This document shows, piece after piece, positions 16,877-28,774 of a DNA stretch of 64,000 bases. The stretch lies in contig JAUCDD010000010.1 in the NCBI GenBank assembly GCA_034675505.1, positions 124,001 to 188,000 on the forward strand, given 5' to 3'. The notes beneath the pieces are model-generated. The model did no database searches. It was not told where the DNA came from and saw nothing but the letters and a program-made list of their open reading frames with translations. A program made the translations under genes and the position numbers. Every line of letters starts with the position of its first letter. The first letter of the stretch is position 1. Source of the stretch: Melaminivora sp034675505. Its GTDB lineage: Bacteria; Pseudomonadota; Gammaproteobacteria; Burkholderiales; Burkholderiaceae_C.

Positions 16877-18832
16877 ATGTTGCATCTTCCATTTTCTTAT
16901 AAAGACAATTTTCAAAGACTCGAAACTTTGGAAGTTTCTGTGGGTGATTTAAAGATGGGAAATTTTTATCCCATTCGTATCCAAACCATGACTACCACAG
17001 ATACGCTGAATACTATTGCTACCGTGGAAGAAACAATCAGATGTATTCATGCGGGTGCAGAACTGGTGCGCATTACAGCACCATCAAAAAAAGAAGCGGA
17101 GAATCTTTTGAACATAAAAAATGAATTGAAGAATCGCGGGTATGCAATACCGTTAGTAGCCGATATTCATTACACTCCAAACGCTGCTGAGATTGCTGCG
17201 CGCATTGTGGAAAAAGTGCGTATCAATCCAGGGAATTATATTGATAAAAAAAAGTTTGAACAAATTGATTACACGGATGCCGCATACAATGAAGAAATCG
17301 AGCGCATCCGAAATCGTTTTTTACCACTTCTAAATATTTGCAAAGAATATGGAACTGCGCTGAGAATAGGCACCAATCATGGTTCGTTGAGCGATCGAAT
17401 TATGAGCCGCTATGGTGACACACCGAATGGAATGGTAGAAAGTGCGATGGAATTTTTGCGCATAGCGGCGTATGAAAACTTTCACAATATTGTACTCAGC
17501 ATGAAGAGCAGCAATCCGATTGTGATGGTAGAGGCGTATCGTTTGTTAGTGCATAACATGCAGGCAGAATTTGGTTATTGTTATCCGCTACATTTGGGTG
17601 TAACAGAAGCCGGCGACGGTGAGGATGGTCGCATCAAATCGGCTATGGGCATAGGAAATTTGCTGGAGGAAGGAATTGGAGATACCATTCGAGTGTCGCT
17701 AACGGAAGACCCGGAATTTGAATTGCCGGTATGTCGGAATATTATCAAACGATACCCAAATGCTACACAAAATCCTGGTGTAAAAAATGAAGTATTGATT
17801 CAACAAATCAAGGAACTAACGGGTATCAATAGACGAAAAACAAATTCGGTTCAAAATATTGGAGGAGAAAATGTACCGGTTGTGATTGCGGATTTTTCTA
17901 ATCAAATAATCACGCACGAATCATTAAAATCGATTGGTTATCATTATGAATCGAAAGATGATAAATGGCATCTTTCAGATATGAGGCGGCGGATTATATT
18001 TTTAGGCGATAGAGAAATTGATTTTGCGCTGCCGGGTACATTAAAATACATTTTAAATTTTTCCGAATGGAATAGAAAACCCTTAACAGGCAAGAGTTTT
18101 CCATTGATGAATGTGAATGAATACCTGAATCATCCTCGTCCGAAAAGCGAATTAGTTTTTGTAAAAATTGATTATTCAAGTAAAAACAATGACTTCTCTT
18201 CTGATGCTGTGATTCAAAAATTTATCAAAAACCCATCGGATATAATTTGTGTGGAATCGGACGGTGTAATGCATCTGAAAAAGTGTTTCAAATTTCTTCA
18301 CGAACAAAAAATTTCTAATCCGGTAATCATAAGTATTAAATCTGCCAAAAACACAAAGGAAGAAATACTCATTGATTTTTCGATCGAATCAGGAGCTCAT
18401 TTGATGGAAGGAAATGGCGATGGAGTATTTTTTCAAATTGATGAAAGACAAGCTGATACCGGGTTTTTAAATTCTTGCGCCTTTGGAATATTACAAGCCT
18501 CTCGCAGAAGAATATCTAAAACAGAATACATTAGTTGCCCGAGCTGCGGTCGTACGCTTTTTGATTTACAAGATACTACAGCAAAAATCCGAGCTGTGAC
18601 ACATCATTTAAAAGGAGTGAAAATTGCCATTATGGGTTGCATCGTAAATGGTCCGGGAGAGATGGCTGATGCGGATTTCGGCTATGTAGGAAGCGGTCCC
18701 GGCAAGATTACTTTGTACAAAGGAAAAGAAGTGGTGAAGAGAAATATTCCGACGGAAATCGCTGTGGATGAATTAATTGAATTATTAAAAAACAATAACG
18801 CTTGGGTGGAACCTCCAATGGTGGCGGTTTGA
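16877..18832 (+). CDS. ispG: 4-hydroxy-3-methylbut-2-enyl diphosphate synthase (large form)
   Basis: Iron-sulfur enzyme of the MEP isoprenoid pathway. At 651 residues it is the long, three-part form found in Bacteroidota, Chlamydiae and plants, with an inserted domain between the TIM barrel (VRINPGNYIDKKKFEQ, GTNHGSLSDRIMSRYGDTP) and the [4Fe-4S] domain. The cluster region shows CPSCGRTLFDLQ and MGCIVNGPGEMADADFGYVG. The frame is intact. Its stop overlaps the region where nadB should begin. Confidence 0.96.
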   Translation: MLHLPFSYKDNFQRLETLEVSVGDLKMGNFYPIRIQTMTTTDTLNTIATVEETIRCIHAGAELVRITAPSKKEAENLLNIKNELKNRGYAIPLVADIHYTPNAAEIAARIVEKVRINPGNYIDKKKFEQIDYTDAAYNEEIERIRNRFLPLLNICKEYGTALRIGTNHGSLSDRIMSRYGDTPNGMVESAMEFLRIAAYENFHNIVLSMKSSNPIVMVEAYRLLVHNMQAEFGYCYPLHLGVTEAGDGEDGRIKSAMGIGNLLEEGIGDTIRVSLTEDPEFELPVCRNIIKRYPNATQNPGVKNEVLIQQIKELTGINRRKTNSVQNIGGENVPVVIADFSNQIITHESLKSIGYHYESKDDKWHLSDMRRRIIFLGDREIDFALPGTLKYILNFSEWNRKPLTGKSFPLMNVNEYLNHPRPKSELVFVKIDYSSKNNDFSSDAVIQKFIKNPSDIICVESDGVMHLKKCFKFLHEQKISNPVIISIKSAKNTKEEILIDFSIESGAHLMEGNGDGVFFQIDERQADTGFLNSCAFGILQASRRRISKTEYISCPSCGRTLFDLQDTTAKIRAVTHHLKGVKIAIMGCIVNGPGEMADADFGYVGSGPGKITLYKGKEVVKRNIPTEIAVDELIELLKNNNAWVEPPMVAV

Positions 18833-18845
18833 TCATCCGACCGTA

Positions 18846-20487
<1,642 letters not shown>

Positions 20488-20611
20488 GGGCTTTTTGGGT
20501 ATATCGGAGCTATTCTTATAACAATCATTTTACAATTCTTCCATTTGAAACCGTAATATAATTCATGAAGCCTAACTTATAACGGCCATCAGATGCCGGC
20601 CTGATTATTTA

Positions 20612-20664
20612 TTATCGGCAACTTATCAGGTAAACCCTCTAATTTATCGGCAATTTATCGGCAA
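20612..20664. repeat. Three copies of TTATCGGCAA in the gap after nadB
   Basis: The 10-base unit TTATCGGCAA occurs at 20612-20621, 20644-20653 and 20655-20664, with related fragments (ACTTATCAGG, AACGGCAATTTAA) between and after. The gap 20488-20739 otherwise holds no ORF. It is downstream of both convergent genes. The AlbA_2 gene end also carries three near-copies of TTGCCCCATTATTG at 20713-20751. Possible decayed coding or regulatory repeats; no function assigned. Confidence 0.5.
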
Positions 20665-20739
20665 AAAAAATGGATGTAACGGCAATTTAAATATATCTTC
20701 ATTTATCTCAATTGCCCCATTATTGCACTTTTTGCCCCA

Positions 20740-22088
20740 TTATTGCCCCATTGTCTCGTAATAAACTCCTGCTCCTAAAGATCCCAACTTTACAAGTACT
20801 TTAAATGAATCAACTAATTCAGTTAATTCATTTGTAGCTGTTCGTTTTGATATTTCATTCAACTTTTGATAATCACTATTCGTAATTTTTCCTTTTTCTT
20901 TGGCAAAAAGCACCGCTTTGATTTGCCTTCCATTCAAACCCAAATCAATCAAATACTCTTCATGATAAATATCTTTTCTGAATTCAACCAGAAAATCTGA
21001 ACCTTCAAAAGAATATTTTGGTGCAGGAATGCCAGCATCCAAACAATAGTTTATCATCTTTTCAATACCTCTTCCCCAGGATTCAATGTATCCACTTCTG
21101 AAAAGGGTATTGGCTATGTCAGGGTTATAGGGTTTAGACGCGTGTTTCTTCAATAAATTATGTATTGTCCAATTATCGGGTAATTGCCCATCATTCCAAA
21201 ACATAATTCGGTCCTTAAAAATCTTGATTTGAGTAGGGGCGCCTTGTGAATAATCTTTGTGAGCCACCGCATTAAGCAGCGCTTCCCGAATTGCTTCTCT
21301 TGGGTATTCATAAGTTTCTACACGAGAAATATCTTCATAACTAATTATTGCTTTGATATATTTCGTAAAGAGCAAATCCATTGCTTTCTCAATTTGCTCA
21401 AACAAATTCCCGTGAGCTTCATCTTGATACATCAAATCCGCTTCGTTTTCAAAGTAGCCAATTTTGATATAGGCTCCCGTTACATATTTTTCCGGCTTTG
21501 GATGAAAGAGTAAAATAGCTGCTCGTTTGAGCATTTTTTCATCTTCCAGATACAATTGCAGGCTTTCTAATAGCTCTTGGTTCGTTCCATTTAAGTCCTC
21601 TTGATCAAGACGTTTACTTTTTGCAGCTTTTATCCGAAAAAAATCAAAGGTGTCATTTTTTAAATCGTCTACATTAACATTAGAAACAGGCACACCATCC
21701 CATTTTTTACCTTGCCGTTGCATAAGAAATTTAGCCAAAGCGCCACCTTTTAATTCTTGTAAAGTGCTTCCACTTCTGTAAAAGTATTTACCCCTTAAGC
21801 TAATGGGAAAAGGGTAGGCTTCTACCACAATTTCCAGATAATCTCCGCCATTTTTTGTGTATGCAAGTTCACATCTACCATCAAACCTAAAAGATCCTTT
21901 ATCTGATTGGGTAAATCTTCCAAGAGTTTTTTGGCATCGTCCAAATGTTTGATGTGTCCCTTATCATCAATTCCGATAAATAGAGTTCCTCCTTGAGCGT
22001 TTGCAAAACCACATATCCACTTGAAGTAATCACTGTGCCAAGACGCCTTCCATTCTATATTTTGATGTTCCCTACTATGCTGGTTCAT
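20740..22088 (-). CDS. AlbA_2 (Schlafen-like) ATP-binding protein, one frameshift
   Basis: About 448 residues. The N-terminal AlbA_2 domain (NIEWKASWHSDYFKWICGFANAQGGTLFIGIDD) is followed by a middle region (FPISLRGKYFYRSGSTLQEL), then an HATPase_c_4-like domain (REALLNAVAHKDYSQGAPTQIKIF, RGIEKMINYCLDAGIPAP), and a winged-helix-like tail (GLNGRQIKAVLFAKEKGKITNSDYQ). Frame 1 ends early at 21822; adding an A (T on plus) at the six-base run 21851-21856 gives THTQKNGGDYLEIVVEAYP. Such proteins are common accessory genes, often called transcriptional regulators or RecG-like, with unproven roles; some act in defence. It sits as a single gene between nadB and leuS. Confidence 0.82.
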
Positions 22089-22356
22089 TTGAAAAAGCTT
22101 TCAATAATAAAAAAGATTATTCTCTGCCCAATGAAACATAAGAAATCATTCCTATTATATATAAAATTAAACCTTTTCGTTCATACCCAAGTTAGAATAA
22201 CCCATCTAAACTGGATTGTCACTTGAGACTGGTGATGGATAGCATCGAAAACACAATGAAAAATAATTAACCGCCGCAAAGAACTCGCACTTAGGTTATC
22301 TCATCCGAAAGGTACATACCCCACCCCCCCCCCCGCCTTTCATTCCTCAAGAAACT
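22089..22356. other. Intergenic region with poly-C tract
   Basis: No ORF of note lies between the AlbA_2 gene start and the leuS stop. It contains CCCCA followed by eleven C (22324-22334) and GCC, unusual in this AT-rich sequence and reminiscent of the G tract in nadB, read from the other strand. The rest shows nothing I recognise. Confidence 0.5.
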
Positions 22357-25119
22357 CTACACCACCACATTAATCATTTTGTTTTTCACATAAATGATTT
22401 TGCGCGCGGGTTTTCCATCCATCCATTTTTGTACGATTTCATTTTTGAGTACTAAGTCTTCCACTTCTTGTTGTGTAGCGGCGAGGGAAACGAGCATGTT
22501 AGTACGAAGTTTGCCATTGATAGATACCGGATATTCTTTTTCATTTTCGATGAGAAATTCTTCTTTCAATTTCGGGTAGGATGCAGCAACGACGGAAGTT
22601 TCATTTCCCAATTGATGATACAATTCTTCGGCAATATGCGGTGCATAAGGAGCGAGTAAAATTAGCAGCGGTTCGAGAATGGCGCGTTTATGGCATTTGA
22701 TTTCGTGTAGTTCATTCAAGCAAACCATAAAACCACTCACGGCTGTATTGAATGAAAATCGTTCGGTATCGTCTGTGATTTTTTTGATAGTACGATGAAG
22801 AATTTTTAATTCCTTTTCGGTAGGATTTTCTTCGGTCCAAATCTTTCCTTTTGTTTCGTCAAAAAATAATCTCCAGAGCTTTCTTAAAAACCGATGTACA
22901 CCCTCAATCCCTTTGGTATCCCAAGGTTTGCTTTGCTCGATGGGGCCTAAAAACATTTCGTACATGCGAAAAGTATCTGCGCCATATTTACTTACCAAAT
23001 CATCCGGATTTACGGTGTTGTATTTCGATTTGGACATCTTTTCTGTTTCCGAACCGCAGATGTATTTTCCATTTTCTAAAATGAAAGTCGCATTGGCATA
23101 TTCAGGTTTGGAAGTTTTAAATTTTTCCAAATCCAACTCGAGGCCATCTACCATATTCACATCCACATGAATGGGAGTTACTTCTTCATTTTCAATCAAG
23201 CCGAAGGAAATAAATTCATTGCTATTTTTTTTGCGATACACAAACCGGCTACTTCCCTGAATCATCCCCTGATTCACTAATTTCTTAAATGGCTCATCAA
23301 AAGAAATCAAACCTCGATCATACAAAAATTTAGTCCACATGCGGCTGTACAATAAATGCCCCACGGCATGCTCTGTTCCACCAATATACACATCCACTTG
23401 ATTCCAATAATCGATTGCTTTTTTATCGGCAAAAGTGGTCGCATTGTGCGGATCCATAAAGCGCAGAAAATACCAACTACTGCCGGCATATCCGGGCATG
23501 GTGGACGTTTCCCGTTTTCCGTTGGATACATTTACCCAATCGGTCAAATTAGAAAAGTGGGCCTTCGCCATTTTTCCCCTGGACCATATTTTTCTACAAA
23601 AAGGTAATTGCAGCGGAAGTTCTTTTTCATCCAATGGAATCGCCACTCCATCGCTCCAAATAATCGGGAATGGTTCGCCCCAATATCGCTGACGGCTGAA
23701 GCCAGCATCACGCATTCGATAATTCACTTTTCGTTTGCCAATCCCCATTTCTTCCACTTTATTGATGGCGACTTGAATGGCATCTTTCATTTTCATTCCG
23801 GTAAGAAAACCTGAATTTTCAAGAATAGCCTCTTTTGTAGGATTGGCTTCTATTCCTGAAAAATAATTGCCAATAATATTGGTAATGGGAATTTCAAAAT
23901 GTTGTGCAAATAAAAAATCTCTTTGATCGCCGCACGGTACGGCCATAATCGCGCCTGTACCATATCCTGATAAAACATATTCTGCAACGTAAATCGGAAT
24001 TTTTCTTCCATCGAAAGGATTGATGGCAAAGGCTCCTGTATCACAACCGGTGATTTGTTTTACTTCCGCTTGCCGCTCACGATCGCTGCGTGATTTTACA
24101 TAAGTTAAATATTCGTCTATGCGTGGCTGTTGTGCTGCTGAGGTAATTGATTTTACCAATTCATGCTCAGGAGCCAATACAATAAAATCTACCCCAAAAA
24201 TAGTATCTGGACGGGTGGTATAAACCGTAATTTTTTCATCGTGATTGGCAATTGAAAATAGAATTTCTGCTCCTTCGCTTTTCCCAATCCAATTGCGTTG
24301 CATTTCTTTCATCGATTCGCTGAAATTCACGGTATTCAAGCCTTCCAGCAATCGATCGGCATATTTGGTAATGCGCAAATACCATTGACGCATCTTTCTT
24401 TTTTCAACGGGATGCCCGCCTCTTTCACTTACTCCATTTACCACTTCATCATTCGCCAAAACAGTTCCTAATGCTTCGCACCAATTCACTTCTCCATAAG
24501 AAGAAAACGCCAAACGAAAATGCATCAAAATATCTTGTTGCTCATTTTCAGAAAAAGCTTTCCATTCGGCTGCAGAAAAGGGTGTTTCCAATTCTTCATT
24601 CACAATACTGCTTCCGGAGGTTTCAAATATTTTTACTAAGGTTTCGATTGGTTCCGCGCGATTATTTTCAGGATGAAACCAACTCTCAAAAAGTTGTAAA
24701 AAAATCCATTGTGTCCAGCGATAATAATCAGGATTGCTGGTGCGCACTTCACGACTCCAATCGTAACAAAAACCAATTTTATTCAATTGATTTTTGAAGG
24801 TTGCAATATTTTTTTCTGTAGTTACAGCCGGATGTTGTCCGGTCTCTAAAGCGTATTGTTCGGCGGGTAAACCAAAACTGTCAAATCCCATAGGATGCAG
24901 TACATTAAAGCCTTTCAGCCTTTTGTATCGGGCATAAATATCACTCGCAATGTAGCCAAGTGGATGCCCCACATGCAAGCCTGCGCCACTCGGATAAGGA
25001 AACATATCCAATACATAATATTTAGGTTTGGCCGGATCGAGTTTTACCTCATAAATATTTTTATCCTTCCAATATTGTTGCCATTTGGACTCTATTTCCG
25101 AAAAATTGTACTCCATCAA
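22357..25119 (-). CDS. leuS: Leucyl-tRNA synthetase
   Basis: Class I aminoacyl-tRNA synthetase of 920 residues, intact. The HIGH-type motif is PYPSGAGLHVGHPLGY near residue 41, and KMSKS is in EKMSKSKYNTVNPDD. The CP1 editing domain is present (TTRPDTIFGVDFIVLAPEH and SGYGTGAIMAVPCGDQRDFLFA); the GDQRD variant of the editing motif is common in Bacteroidota. The N-terminal half has a long insert before MRQWYLRITKYADRLLEGL, also phylum-typical. The upstream gap 25120-25361 holds no gene. Confidence 0.97.
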   Translation of the reverse strand: MMEYNFSEIESKWQQYWKDKNIYEVKLDPAKPKYYVLDMFPYPSGAGLHVGHPLGYIASDIYARYKRLKGFNVLHPMGFDSFGLPAEQYALETGQHPAVTTEKNIATFKNQLNKIGFCYDWSREVRTSNPDYYRWTQWIFLQLFESWFHPENNRAEPIETLVKIFETSGSSIVNEELETPFSAAEWKAFSENEQQDILMHFRLAFSSYGEVNWCEALGTVLANDEVVNGVSERGGHPVEKRKMRQWYLRITKYADRLLEGLNTVNFSESMKEMQRNWIGKSEGAEILFSIANHDEKITVYTTRPDTIFGVDFIVLAPEHELVKSITSAAQQPRIDEYLTYVKSRSDRERQAEVKQITGCDTGAFAINPFDGRKIPIYVAEYVLSGYGTGAIMAVPCGDQRDFLFAQHFEIPITNIIGNYFSGIEANPTKEAILENSGFLTGMKMKDAIQVAINKVEEMGIGKRKVNYRMRDAGFSRQRYWGEPFPIIWSDGVAIPLDEKELPLQLPFCRKIWSRGKMAKAHFSNLTDWVNVSNGKRETSTMPGYAGSSWYFLRFMDPHNATTFADKKAIDYWNQVDVYIGGTEHAVGHLLYSRMWTKFLYDRGLISFDEPFKKLVNQGMIQGSSRFVYRKKNSNEFISFGLIENEEVTPIHVDVNMVDGLELDLEKFKTSKPEYANATFILENGKYICGSETEKMSKSKYNTVNPDDLVSKYGADTFRMYEMFLGPIEQSKPWDTKGIEGVHRFLRKLWRLFFDETKGKIWTEENPTEKELKILHRTIKKITDDTERFSFNTAVSGFMVCLNELHEIKCHKRAILEPLLILLAPYAPHIAEELYHQLGNETSVVAASYPKLKEEFLIENEKEYPVSINGKLRTNMLVSLAATQQEVEDLVLKNEIVQKWMDGKPARKIIYVKNKMINVVV

Positions 25120-25314
25120 TTACTGCTCTTTTTGCCTTCCGGCCTTGGGGTTTTAATATGGTGTTGCCGCAAAAGAATAAAGAAAAAAAACGTTTGCTTT
25201 TTTATGTGAAAGAAATGTTATTGATTCAATCCTCTTTGCAGGTATGGCGGATGTAAATTACATTAGCGTACCCTTGCGGCGGGAGCAAAAGTACTAAACC
25301 TCTTTAAAATGGTT

Positions 25315-25322
25315 TAATTTTG
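25315..25322 (+). promoter_or_regulatory. Candidate -7 element upstream of ftsX
   Basis: TAATTTTG matches the Bacteroidota -7 consensus TAnnTTTG and lies 39 bases before the ftsX ATG. No TTG is at the right -33 distance, so support is partial. Confidence 0.35.
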
Positions 25323-25361
25323 AAACCTCCATGTAAATACGGATAAAATTATTTTTTTGAT

Positions 25362-26241
25362 ATGGCTCAATTTGGAAAATCATCAACGAAGCGCGGCAAA
25401 CCTTCATACGTTTATGCCATCATTGGAGTTTCGCTTGTTTTGTTTTTGTTTGGATTGGTAGGATGGATTTTTTTGAACATCCAGAAAACGGGTGATTATT
25501 TCAAAGAAAATATTCAATTGCACGCCTACATTTATCGCACGGCTACACCTCAGCAAATTGATTCATTGCATCAATACATCAAATCGATTCCGTATGCGGT
25601 GAAGGTGGAATATATCACCAAAGAAAAAGCGATTGAAAAATACAATCAGGAAAATGATACGCTTTGGAAAACGCTCGCCATCAGCAATCCGCTTCCGGAA
25701 AGCATTGATTTTTATGTAAAAGCAGATTATGTAGATAAGGATAGTTTATCTATTTTGGAGAAAGATTTAATGGGAAGATTTCCGACAGTAGTTTTGCGAA
25801 TTTCAAACTCCGAAAGCCACAGTAGCGAGTGTAAGTCAATTTGTAAAAACCAGTACCCTCGTGCTTTTGGTGGTGGCCATTCTTCTTTCATTGATGGTAA
25901 TTGTATCCATAGATAATACGATTCGATTGGCCATGTACAGCAATCGATTTATTATTAAAACAATGCAAATGGTCGGCGCGACACGCGGTTTTATCACAAA
26001 ACCTTTGGCTACGCGAGCCGTCATCAATGGAGTGATTGCTTCAGTAATTGCGATTTTATTGATGGTTGGATTTATTTATCTCGCAGAGAAATTTGTACCT
26101 TATTTGAAAGTATTGCACGATGTTGAAAATATGATTTTGATTTTCACAGGCATCACCATTTTAGGAATCGCTATTACTGTTTTGAGTACTTATCGTTCTG
26201 CTTTGAAATATCTTAAAATGAAACTCGACGATCTATATTAG
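25362..26241 (+). CDS. ftsX: Cell division ABC transporter permease FtsX, one frameshift
   Basis: With FtsE it controls septal peptidoglycan hydrolases. The N-terminus has a basic stretch and a membrane helix (YAIIGVSLVLFLFGLVGWIF, about residues 18-37), then an extracellular domain (YIYRTATPQQIDSLHQYIKS). Frame 1 goes wrong near 25812, where one extra base splits ISNS from KATVASVSQFVKTSTLVLLVV. The C-terminal part has three helices and the FtsX signature MVGATRGFITKPLATRAVING. FtsE is not in the window, as is usual in this phylum. Confidence 0.9.
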
Positions 26242-26282
26242 GCCATTAATTTTTTTAGTAACATTGCACCACAAAATATTGT

Positions 26283-26564
26283 ATGTCCAAAAGAAAAACA
26301 GTTTCCACAACCAAAAAGCATGGTGAAGAAGGAAACTATGAAAACCAAAAACTTTTTACCTCCGTTAATTATAAATGGATGGGCATTGGTTTGGCATTTA
26401 TTATCCTCGGATTTGTATTGATGGCCGGTGGTAAAAGCCCCGACCCTAATGTGTTTGACGAGAATGCAGTATATGGTTTTCAAAGAATTACCTTGGCTCC
26501 TATCTTGCTTATTTTAGGTCTTTTGATAGAGGTTTATGCCATTATGAAAACCAATAAAAAGTAA
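26283..26564 (+). CDS. DUF3098 small membrane protein
   Basis: A 93-residue protein: basic soluble N-terminus, the TSVNYKWMGIGLAFIILGFVLMAGG helix, then the polar loop SPDPNVFDENAVYGFQR and a second helix (TLAPILLILGLLIEVYAI). This two-helix layout is that of DUF3098, found almost only in Bacteroidota next to ftsX and uppP, as here. Function unknown; location suggests a link to envelope growth. Confidence 0.85.
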   Translation: MSKRKTVSTTKKHGEEGNYENQKLFTSVNYKWMGIGLAFIILGFVLMAGGKSPDPNVFDENAVYGFQRITLAPILLILGLLIEVYAIMKTNKK

Positions 26565-26606
26565 CCGAAATTTTCCATCGTTCACGTTTTTTTATCCGCC
26601 TCTTCC

Positions 26607-27401
26607 ATGACATTTGTTGAGTCAATCATTATCGCGATTGTAGAAGGTTTGACCGAGTTTTTGCCTATATCTTCTACCGGCCACATGATTATTGCAGGAA
26701 AAATTTTGGGTATTCCGGAAGATGATTTTTACAAATTATTTACGATTGCCATTCAACTCGGAGCTATTTTGGCCGTGGTGGTTTTGTATTGGAAAAAATT
26801 CTTTGATTTCAGCAATTGGAAATTTTACCTCAAACTCTTGATAGGCGTGATTCCTGCGATTATACTCGGTTTGCTTTTTTCAAAAAAAATTGATGCGCTA
26901 CTTGAGAGTACAACCACAGTCGCGGTTTCACTTTTGCTCGGCGGTATTGTGCTTTTATTTGTTGATAAATTATTTCAACATCCGCAGATTGAAAATGAAA
27001 AGGAACTATCGTACAAAAATTCCTTCACGATTGGCATTTGGCAATGCCTTGCCATGATACCGGGAGTGAGTCGCAGTGCGGCTTCCATCATTGGGGGTAT
27101 GCAGCAAAAAATGACGAGAAGTGCTGCTGCGGAATTTTCTTTTTTCCTCGCAGTACCCACGATGCTTGCTGCCACCGGTTATAAACTGTTGAAATTTTTT
27201 ATGGAGCAAGACGGATTCACCGGAGAAGAAGTCAAAATTTTAATTGTAGGAAATGTGGTCGCCTTTATCGTGGCGATGCTCGCGATTAAATTATTTATTG
27301 AATTCCTGAAAAAATATGGATTCCGTATTTGGGGAATTTACCGCATCATTTTAGGCATTGCCCTTTTAATCATGCTGTACACCGGATATTTAGCTCAGTA
27401 A
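26607..27401 (+). CDS. uppP: Undecaprenyl-diphosphate phosphatase
   Basis: Integral membrane enzyme of 264 residues that recycles the lipid carrier for cell-wall synthesis and can confer bacitracin resistance. Catalytic motifs are EGLTEFLPISSTGHMI (residues 11-26) and PGVSRSAASIIGG (about 152-164). About seven or eight membrane helices are visible. The gene ends one base before the convergent DUF1015 gene. Confidence 0.95.
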   Translation: MTFVESIIIAIVEGLTEFLPISSTGHMIIAGKILGIPEDDFYKLFTIAIQLGAILAVVVLYWKKFFDFSNWKFYLKLLIGVIPAIILGLLFSKKIDALLESTTTVAVSLLLGGIVLLFVDKLFQHPQIENEKELSYKNSFTIGIWQCLAMIPGVSRSAASIIGGMQQKMTRSAAAEFSFFLAVPTMLAATGYKLLKFFMEQDGFTGEEVKILIVGNVVAFIVAMLAIKLFIEFLKKYGFRIWGIYRIILGIALLIMLYTGYLAQ

Positions 27402-27402
27402 A

Positions 27403-28627
27403 TTATCCCACCAAATGCGTCAATAGACCATCACGCAATTTCGGTTCAAACCAAGTACTTTTTGGAGGCATCACATTTCCTGTATCTGCAATATCAAATA
27501 GTTGTTGAATAGAAACCGGATAAATGCTAAATGCAATTGCCATTTCGCCACTATCTACACGCCTTTCCAATTCTGCCATACCTCGAATGCCGCCTACAAA
27601 ATCGATGCGGGTATCTGTACGCTGATCGTGAATATTTAAGATTGGTGACAATAAATTATTCTGTAAAATAGATACGTCCAATACATTCACCGGATCGGTG
27701 GCAAACGTGCCCTCGAGCGCTGCTAATCGGTACCACTGGCCATTTAGATACATGCCAAATGTATGTGGCTCTTGTGGTTTAAAAGCCTTCGGTTCTTTTA
27801 CAATGGAAAAATCATTATTCAATTTATCCAAAAACTCTTCTTCTGTAAATCCATTCAGATCTTTCACCACTCGGTTGTAATCAATGATTTGAATTTGACT
27901 TTCAGGAAAAATGGTAGTTAGGAAAAAATCGGCTTCTTTATTTTCTGCAAAATGAGCACGTGATTTTGAAGCAGATGCTGCACGATGATGACCGTCTGCA
28001 ATGTAAGTGCAGTTCACTTCTTCAGCGAATAGTGCAGTGATTTCTTCGATTCTTTTTTTCATCACTGATTACCCAAACAGCATGTTCAATATTATCTTCA
28101 GTGGTGAAATTATAAACCGGACTTTTATCGTTTTTCCATTTCGACATCAATTCATTCAATGCTTCCACATCCTTCATGGCAAGGAATACATTTCCGGTTT
28201 GCGCACCTGTCGTTTTGATGTGATTGATTCTATCTAATTCTTTTTCAGGACGCGTGTATTCATGTTTTTTTATCAAACCATTTTCATAATCGGCCACTGA
28301 ACTTCCGCACACCAAACCCGTTTGGGTTCTGCCATCCATGGTGAGTTGATAAATATAATAACAAGGTTTGCTTTCTTGAAAAAGAACTGAACGGCTGATG
28401 AAAGCATCCAAATTTTCTTTGGCTTTTTGATAAACTTCCTGACTATGAATATCGATATCTGCGGATAAATCAATTTCGCTTTTTGTGATATGCAAAAATG
28501 AATACGGATTTCCTTCGGCTTCAATCTTGGCTTCTTTGCTATTCAAAACATCATAAGGGCGCGAAGCTACTTGTCTGGCAAACTGCGGTTCGGGTCTAAG
28601 TGCCTTAAATGGTGAAATTGAAATCAT
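27403..28627 (-). CDS. DUF1015 family protein, one frameshift
   Basis: About 407 residues over two frames. The N-terminal part (FKALRPEPQFARQVASRPYDVLNS) and the C-terminal part with the family motif CTYIADGHHRAASASKSRAH are each well conserved. An extra A (T on plus) in the seven-base run 28053-28059 separates them; removing it gives SDEKRIEEITALFAEEVN. DUF1015 genes sit with serC and serA in Bacteroidota, as here with serC. The reaction is unknown. A -7-like TATATTTG (minus strand, 28673-28680) precedes it, followed by the hairpin CTCTGA-TTGG-TCAGAG at 28652-28667 in the leader. Confidence 0.87.
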
Positions 28628-28774
28628 ACAAAAATATTTACCTTTTTACTTCTCTGATTGGTCAGAGGGCTGCAAATATACTCAATCAAAAACGATAAAA
28701 TAAGCCAAAAATGAAGCATCGCGCTTTCAATTTAGAAAAAGCGAAGTCAAATAAAAGAAGTCTGAAAAAAATAT

